From the NCBI GenBank assembly GCA_000750105.3, contig JPHH03000008.1:857005-921004 (forward strand): DNA of 64,000 bases. Direction: 5' to 3'. The position numbers were made by a program, and so were the translations under genes. The notes beneath the pieces are model-generated. The model was not told the DNA's origin. It saw only the letters and a program-made list of their open reading frames with translations, and did not search any database. Origin of the DNA: Tolypocladium sp. Sup5 PDA-1. Its lineage: Eukaryota; Ascomycota; Sordariomycetes; Hypocreales; Ophiocordycipitaceae. Below, one piece after another: positions 59,099-64,000 of this stretch (the stretch's first letter is position 1; every line of letters starts with the position of its first letter).

Positions 59099-60284
59099 TT
59101 AGCGACGAGGGTAGCCTGGCGGAGGCTGGAAACCGGGCGGCGGCTGGAAGCCTGGAGGCATTCCAGGAGGAGTGCCTGCAGCACCAGGCGGAGGACCAGG
59201 GAACACAGGCGGCGGCGGGCCGGCAGGGAAGCCCTGTTGGGCTGGTGAGCCATTGGGAGGACGGAAGCCGCCTGGGTGGTAGTCGGCTGGGTTGGTATAG
59301 CCGACCTGGCTCTGGGGAGGTCGCGCCGGCAGACCTGTGGGCGGAGGCGGCAGGGGGACAGATCCGCGGCCAGCTCCGACAGGAGGTGGAGGATAGCCGG
59401 CGCCGCTGTAGGACGGCGGTCCACCACGGTGAGGAGGCGGCGCGAAGTTGTTGTGCATGGGCATGCCGTGAGGAGGAGCACCTGCGGGCGGCATACCGGT
59501 GTTCATGGCAGAGGGATCGAAGCCAGCTGGGTTAGGCTGTGCCGGCGCCGCTGCTGGGCCGGCACCGGGCTGCTGCAAGAAGACCTGGGGGATGGGCTGC
59601 GACTCGGGGACAATGTTTCGTGCCTTGGCCTGCGCCGCCAGCTGTCGCTCGGCCTCGTCGCCGTGGCGCTCGCCGCGACCGTCCTTCTTGAAGGCGTACT
59701 GGACCGAGACCTCCTTGCTGAGGATGTACTGGCCGTTGAGGTTGTTAATAGCCTGATCGCTGCTCTCAAAGTCGGCGAAGCTGACGAAGCCGAAGCCCTT
59801 GCTGTTGCCATTCTCGTCCCTGGCGACCTTGGGCAGGCACAGCAGCGGGCCGAAGCGGCTGAAGGTGTCGTAGAGGATCTTCTCGTCGACGAGGTTGTCG
59901 ATGTTGCCGACGAAGAGCTCGGCGCCGACGTCGGCGCCCTTTTGCTTGTCGGCGCTGGCCTTGTTGACGCGCAGGGGCTTGCCGTAGAGCTTGATGCCGT
60001 TCATGACCTGCGCGGCGTACTCGGCGTCCTGGGGCCCGCGGAACTCGACGAAGCCGAAGCCCTGATGGCTCTGGGTGACGCGGTCGCGGGGCATGTGGAT
60101 GTTGTGGATGGGGCCCATCTGCAGCATGATCTCGTAGACCATGGCCGTGGTGGCGCGCTCGTCGATGTTGCCGATGTAGACGGTCGCCTCCTTGTCCTGC
60201 TCCCTGTGGGAAGTGTTAGCTACGGGTGTCAACGCAGCCGAAGTGGCAGTCGGGGGAGTCGCACCAATGCCGGTTTTGCGCCAT
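59099..60284 (-). CDS. HSH49: Splicing factor 3b subunit 4 (HSH49), two-RRM protein
   Basis: Two exons (60284-60265 and 60203-59099, intron 60204-60264) give 374 aa. The first exon codes for only MAQNRHW and completes the SF3b4 hallmark MAQNRHWEQDKEATVYIGNI. RRM1 covers about residues 15-95 (RNP2 VYIGNI, RNP1 GFGFVEF) and RRM2 about 103-183 (RNP2 LFVGNI, RNP1 KGFGFVSF). The C-terminal half is Pro/Gly-rich with PPG and FQPPPGF repeats. In yeast, Hsh49 with Cus1 is part of the U2 snRNP SF3b complex that fixes the branch-point duplex. Without the 20-nt first exon the protein would lack its conserved N-terminus. It is divergent from TOM7. Confidence 0.95.
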
Positions 60285-60755
60285 GTTGGCGGGTGGGATG
60301 CGGGTGCGGTGCGTGCGAGGCTGTATGTGCGAAGCCTGTGTGCGTGTTGTAGAAGAGAGCGAGATATGGGGGTGGGACGAGAAGGCTTCGTTGAAGGGGA
60401 AGAAGCGGGAGGAAGAGGTGGTGGTGCAGCAGCTCGTGAGACAGCTCGCCCGAAATTTTGGATGCAGTTGGAGTTGGCAGTTGATAGCCTAGTTGCCTAG
60501 CTCCAGCACTACAGGTAGGCCGGGGTAGATCTGCCGAGGTTGTTCCGGCACGCGTGTCAGCGGGAATCTTTTCGACGACCGCAATTTTCTACGAGGTCAA
60601 TCATCCAGTACCACGACGACGACCGCCATCTCCGACTCCCAGCCCACGAGTCGCTGCGCACACCTACCGCGCACCTGAATCCGCTCTTCCGAACGAGGCT
60701 CTCTCTACAGACCATCTATCTCGACATCCAGAGCCGTTTGCTCCCAGCCGCCGCC
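60285..60755. promoter_or_regulatory. Divergent promoter region HSH49/TOM7
   Basis: 471 bp between divergent starts. No specific site is recognised. Confidence 0.45.
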
Positions 60756-61167
60756 ATGTTCGCCCTGTCCGAAGAGTCCAAGGTTCGAGCGAAGCGATTG
60801 CCGAGACTGCCAGGGGACGGCGCTGATGGGTGAAATACAGGAGCGCATTGCCAAGCTGATTGACGTTTCCCGCGTTGCCATTCACTAGTACGGTCCTCTT
60901 CGAAGTAATGCCGTCGATGCAGTTGCTAACGAGTCCTGCAGTGGCTACCTACCCCTGATCCTCTACCTCGGTATGATTCCTCGACGAACAAGCGAGCACC
61001 ATCCAGCCGAATACGGAACTGACTCCCGCAGGCTACACCCGCAGCGACCCCCGACCCTCTATCATCCGGTACGACCCTCTCCGCCATATCCCGCAGCGTA
61101 GCAGCGGCCGCCTTCTTGAGCTTCAGATACTGACATCCCGCGCAGCCTCCTCTCCCCTCTCTCGTAA
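60756..61167 (+). CDS. TOM7: Mitochondrial import receptor subunit TOM7
   Basis: Five exons (60756-60782, 60841-60887, 60942-60970, 61032-61068, 61146-61167) give 53 aa beginning MFALSEESKERIAKLIDVSR. It continues VAIHYGYLPLILYLGYTRSD and ends PRPSIIRLLSPLS. The single hydrophobic segment GYLPLILYLGY is the tail anchor of Tom7, which sits in the outer membrane and modulates assembly and dissociation of the TOM translocase. The four introns (54-77 nt) outweigh the coding sequence, and all junctions keep the frame and rebuild family residues. The first donor is GTTCGA, weaker than the usual GTANGT. The last two exons are well supported by the natural TAA. Confidence 0.92.
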
Positions 61168-61604
61168 AGCGCCGAATCTCTGGAGGAAAGGCGACGACTC
61201 GTGTACATTATGCAGAAAAGAACTTGGAAGACGGACAACAGGCACAAATAACCCGCATTCATGGCGTTGGGAACATGCGTGGTACTCAACGAGTGGGGAA
61301 AAGACCCGGGCTGCGGTGCCGGGAGAGATGTACCAACAAACACACATGTGTAGATGAAGAAACCACACTCAAAACAACTCGCCGTCCCGTTTCTCTTGAA
61401 CAATTTTGAAAGCAGCTCCTTTTTAGGACTGGAAAATAGTCCTGCGGCGGTCCTGTCCGAGCATCGGCCTGACGTAGCTCCGTAGCTGGCCGAGCTTCGT
61501 CCAAGCTCCAGAAAAAAAAGTTCCCAACACCACCACCAACTTCCTCCTCTTCACCACCACCACCGACGATGTGACAGGGCGCGGCGCGGGAACCCCTCAA
61601 CTAT
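61168..61604. other. TOM7-FLX1 intergenic region
   Basis: 437 bp between tandem genes: the TOM7 3' region and the carrier promoter. A CACCAC-rich stretch precedes the carrier start. No gene is recognised. Confidence 0.5.
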
Positions 61605-62591
61605 ATGCCCCCAAACAGCCATGCGGGCCTCTCTCCCGCCCTCGTCGAGTCCGTCGCCGGCCTCAGCGCCGGCACGGTTGCGACGCTAGTTGTCCACCCG
61701 CTCGACATTGTCAAGACGCGCATGCAGAGTGCGCAGCCCCTGCCTCCCCTTGAGTCTTTGTCACGATACATGAAGAGCTGACAGAGAGTCCCAGTTTATA
61801 GGAGCACCGGCCCTACCGCCGCCGCCCGCCCCACGACCGTCGCGCTGCTCCGCTCCCTCTCCGCCAACGAGCGGCCCCTCGCCTCGCTGTACCGCGGCCT
61901 GACGCCCAACCTCGTCGGCAATGCCAGCAGCTGGGCCTCCTTCTTCTTCTTCAAGTCGAGCCTCGAGCGCGCCCTCGCCACCGCCCGCGGCCGCCCGCGG
62001 CCCTCGGCCGGCGACTACTTCCTGTCGAGCGCGCTCGCCGGCGCCGCCACCTCGGCGCTCACCAACCCCGTCTGGGTGCTCAAGACGCGCATGCTCTCGT
62101 CGGACCGCGGCGCCGTGGGGGCCTACCCGTCCATGCTCGCCGGCGCGCGCACCATCTACGCGACCGAGGGCCTGCGCGGCTTCTACCGCGGCCTCGGCGT
62201 CTCCCTGCTCGGCGTGTCGCACGGCGCCGTGCAGTTCGCCGTGTACGAGCCCGCCAAGCGCGTCTACTTTGCGCGCCGCAGCGCCCGCGGCATCGACGAC
62301 GGCCGCCTGACGACGGAGGCGACGGTCGTGCTCTCGAGCGTCGCGAAGCTCGTCGCCGGCGCCGTCACGTACCCCTACCAGGTGCTGCGCAGCCGGCTGC
62401 AAAACTACCGCGCCGACGAGCGCTTCGGGAGGGGGTTCGTGGGCGTCGTGTCGAGGACGTGGCGCGAGGAGGGCCTGGTCGGCTTCTACCGCGGGCTGGT
62501 GCCGGGCGTGGTGAGGGTGATGCCGGCGACGTGGGTGACGTTTTTGGTGTATGAGAATGTCAAGTACTACCTGCCGCGGTGGATGGCTTGA
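61605..62591 (+). CDS. FLX1: Mitochondrial carrier of the FAD/folate (FLX1) type
   Basis: Two exons (61605-61728 and 61795-62591, intron 61729-61794) give 306 aa. The three mitochondrial carrier repeats carry their signatures: PLDIVKTRMQ in repeat 1, NPVWVLKTRM in repeat 2 and YPYQVLRSRLQ in repeat 3. FYRGL follows repeats 2 and 3, and YRGL follows repeat 1. The NPxW signature in repeat 2 marks the subgroup that moves FAD, folate, NAD or pyrimidine nucleotides. The overall pattern (HGAVQFAVYEPAK, LVAGAVTYPYQV) best fits Flx1/SLC25A32, the inner-membrane FAD or folate transporter. The substrate is inferred. The second half is strikingly GC-rich, which produces a long but spurious open frame on the opposite strand. 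Confidence 0.9.
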
Positions 62592-63905
62592 CTTTCGTGT
62601 ATTCATAGCGGGCCAGGGCTTGATATCAAGGAATGAGCGTCAGAAGCGGGCAACAAGGTCTGGAGTCAACCGAGATGTACGTTTTGAAGTAGAATAGACT
62701 CGAGCCTTCAAGCACCAGCGCAAGCACCATCTGCCTCAGCTACGTGCTCTTTGATTCATCCCTTTAAGACACATGCCAGGTAGCCACTACCTTTATTTAT
62801 TCAAGACAATCTTGGACGTAGGCTATCTATGCCTGTGTTACGACGATAAGCATACTTCAATTATGTCTCATAGGGTAAGCCACATTGCCAACGCAGTCAC
62901 GATGTAAGTGCACGCTTTTGACGGAGAAATCTTGCTTCAATTAGGGTTTTACTCGCTCTGAACACTCTTCCTACGGTTCAAGACGCAAGGCCTTTCCTGG
63001 GAGTAGAAAAAAGCAGGTTATGGTGCAAGCTCTTGACATGGAGGTATCCAATATCACAATCAGTCCGCATCTACACAACCATATCAACGAGGTCATAAGT
63101 CTTGCACCAATTGTTAAACCAAAATGTTACAAGGCGCCGCCAATCACCATAACAAGAGGAGAGATACCAATCTAGTTACCCATCGCGTCTAACCATCGCA
63201 TAAACACGCCTCCTTCCGCAACCAAAACCCGCGGACACGGACGAGAAGCACACTCAACCAACAAATACCGCAAGAAACACACCAATGATAAGCATTACGC
63301 TCCAGAACTACCTTAAAGTCCTAACACAACAGTACGGTAAATAATAAAAAAGCGAGGCATCTCGGTTTATTTTGATCATAAAAAGTCCACATCCGAGCCG
63401 TGTTACACACATACACTTACCCACAACAACAGCCGCCATCCAAACGGAACTCTCGTAACAACAAGACTTGCAATTTACATCAAAGTTACGGCATGGGAGT
63501 AACTGCGAATCAGTGAGGTTGAAACCAGAAAGGAATGAACCGCGGGCAAGTATTGTGAGAGTGTTTGGCTGGAGTGACGAGGTTCTGTGAGCGGAGCAGT
63601 ATTATGCGGCAGCCGACCTGGTGTACGCCGAGGACAATGGCGATACGGATCCGATACGAAACAGGAAATTCTCTTCACGAAGCTCGACGCGCACCCAGGT
63701 GAAGCCACCTCATGTACACGACATGATACGCTCGAGTGACAACGGCCATCCGCTCAGCCCATGCTGCTAAATCCGTCAACAAGATAACCAACCCGTCGCC
63801 AATCAGACGCCGCTTGAGTCCTCGGCCATCACGGTCAAACTAATTTCACAAGACTATTCTCGGCCAGTTGTGAGTCTCAGCACACACACACACAAGTGAT
63901 TTAAA
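62592..63905. other. AT-richer intergenic region before the C23 tract
   Basis: 1.3 kb downstream of the carrier gene with no recognised coding sequence, visibly lower in GC than the rest of the window. A (CA)7 microsatellite lies at 63881-63894. Confidence 0.5.
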
Positions 63906-63928
63906 CCCCCCCCCCCCCCCCCCCCCCC
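63906..63928 (+). repeat. Poly-C tract (C23)
   Basis: Twenty-three consecutive C residues, the longest homopolymer in the window. It immediately precedes a copy of the COX6 5' end. Confidence 0.95.
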
Positions 63929-64000
63929 GCCTCTCTCGACCCCACAATGCCGTCCGCCTCTCTCCTCCGCGTTGCCGCTCGCGGCTCGACCACCTTCCTC
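63929..64000 (+). repeat. Partial second copy of the COX6 5' end, cut by the window edge
   Basis: The 72 bases match 38448-38519 with a single difference (C at 63940 against T at 38459). They comprise 18 bases of leader plus the first 54 coding bases of COX6; the copied ATG is at 63947. The match begins exactly where the C23 tract ends and runs to the last base of the window, so it may continue. It could be a genuine duplicated gene, a pseudogene fragment or an assembly join at the homopolymer. No ORF can be judged from 18 codons. Confidence 0.9.

Noticed and set aside
59276..60352. A 358-codon plus-strand open frame
   Set aside because: It is antisense to HSH49; both RRM domains are unmistakable on the minus strand.
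61761..62606. A 281-codon minus-strand open frame
   Set aside because: It is antisense to the GC-rich carrier gene; its Ala/Arg/Gly-rich content is a mirror artefact.

Overview
This is a stretch of nuclear chromosome from a filamentous ascomycete. The genes carry short introns (about 47-85 nt) with GT...AG ends and CTAAC-like branch sites. The intergenic DNA is GC-rich, and the protein set (BOR1-type borate transporter, GCKIII kinase, chromodomain/HDAC-complex protein, CYK3 with SH3, MAU2 with a Q/P-rich N-terminus) is that of a Sordariomycete, probably Hypocreales. The order-level guess rests on protein resemblance from memory, not on a search. I see no transposon, tRNA, rRNA, CRISPR array, viral gene or secondary-metabolite cluster.

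Twenty-two protein-coding genes can be modelled. Left to right: 3-hydroxyacyl-CoA dehydrogenase (-), TOF1/SWI1 (+), BOR1 (-), YTA12 m-AAA protease (-), MTQ1/PrmC-type methyltransferase (-), RPB11 (+), LSM5 (-), DEDD 3'-5' exonuclease-like protein (+), YTM1 (-), glycogen synthase (+), an unrecognised Ser/Arg-rich protein (-), an F-box protein (-), ELO fatty-acid elongase (-), COX6 (+), a chromodomain/HDA-complex coiled-coil protein (-), RAI1 (+), a GCKIII kinase (-), CYK3 (+), MAU2/SCC4 (+), HSH49/SF3b4 (-), TOM7 (+) and a FLX1-type mitochondrial carrier (+). RPB11, LSM5, TOM7 and RAI1 have such short exons that they appear only when the introns are spliced out by hand. All splice models close in frame.

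The layout is housekeeping. Eight divergent pairs share promoters (dehydrogenase/TOF1, MTQ1/RPB11, LSM5/exonuclease, YTM1/glycogen synthase, ELO/COX6, chromodomain/RAI1, kinase/CYK3, HSH49/TOM7). Several convergent pairs are close; the tightest, exonuclease/YTM1, has 59 nt between stop codons. Mitochondrial genes recur (YTA12, MTQ1, COX6, TOM7, FLX1-like, the dehydrogenase), as do genes for RNA metabolism (RPB11, LSM5, RAI1, HSH49) and chromosome biology (TOF1, MAU2, chromodomain protein). I see no evidence that they form a functional cluster. Two gene-poor stretches, 24.1-27.2 kb and 28.3-32.4 kb, hold no recognisable gene.

The oddest feature is at the right edge. A run of 23 C residues is followed at once by a 72-base near-perfect copy (one mismatch) of the start of COX6, which lies complete 25.5 kb upstream. 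This is either the beginning of a duplicated COX6 or an assembly artefact. Other points are an 8-nt exon in RAI1, a frame-neutral intron inside the chromodomain, a 679-nt first intron in RPB11, tandem repeats in CYK3 and MAU2, and a 9-mer (TACGGAGTA) recurring only between genes. I found no convincing new biological system.
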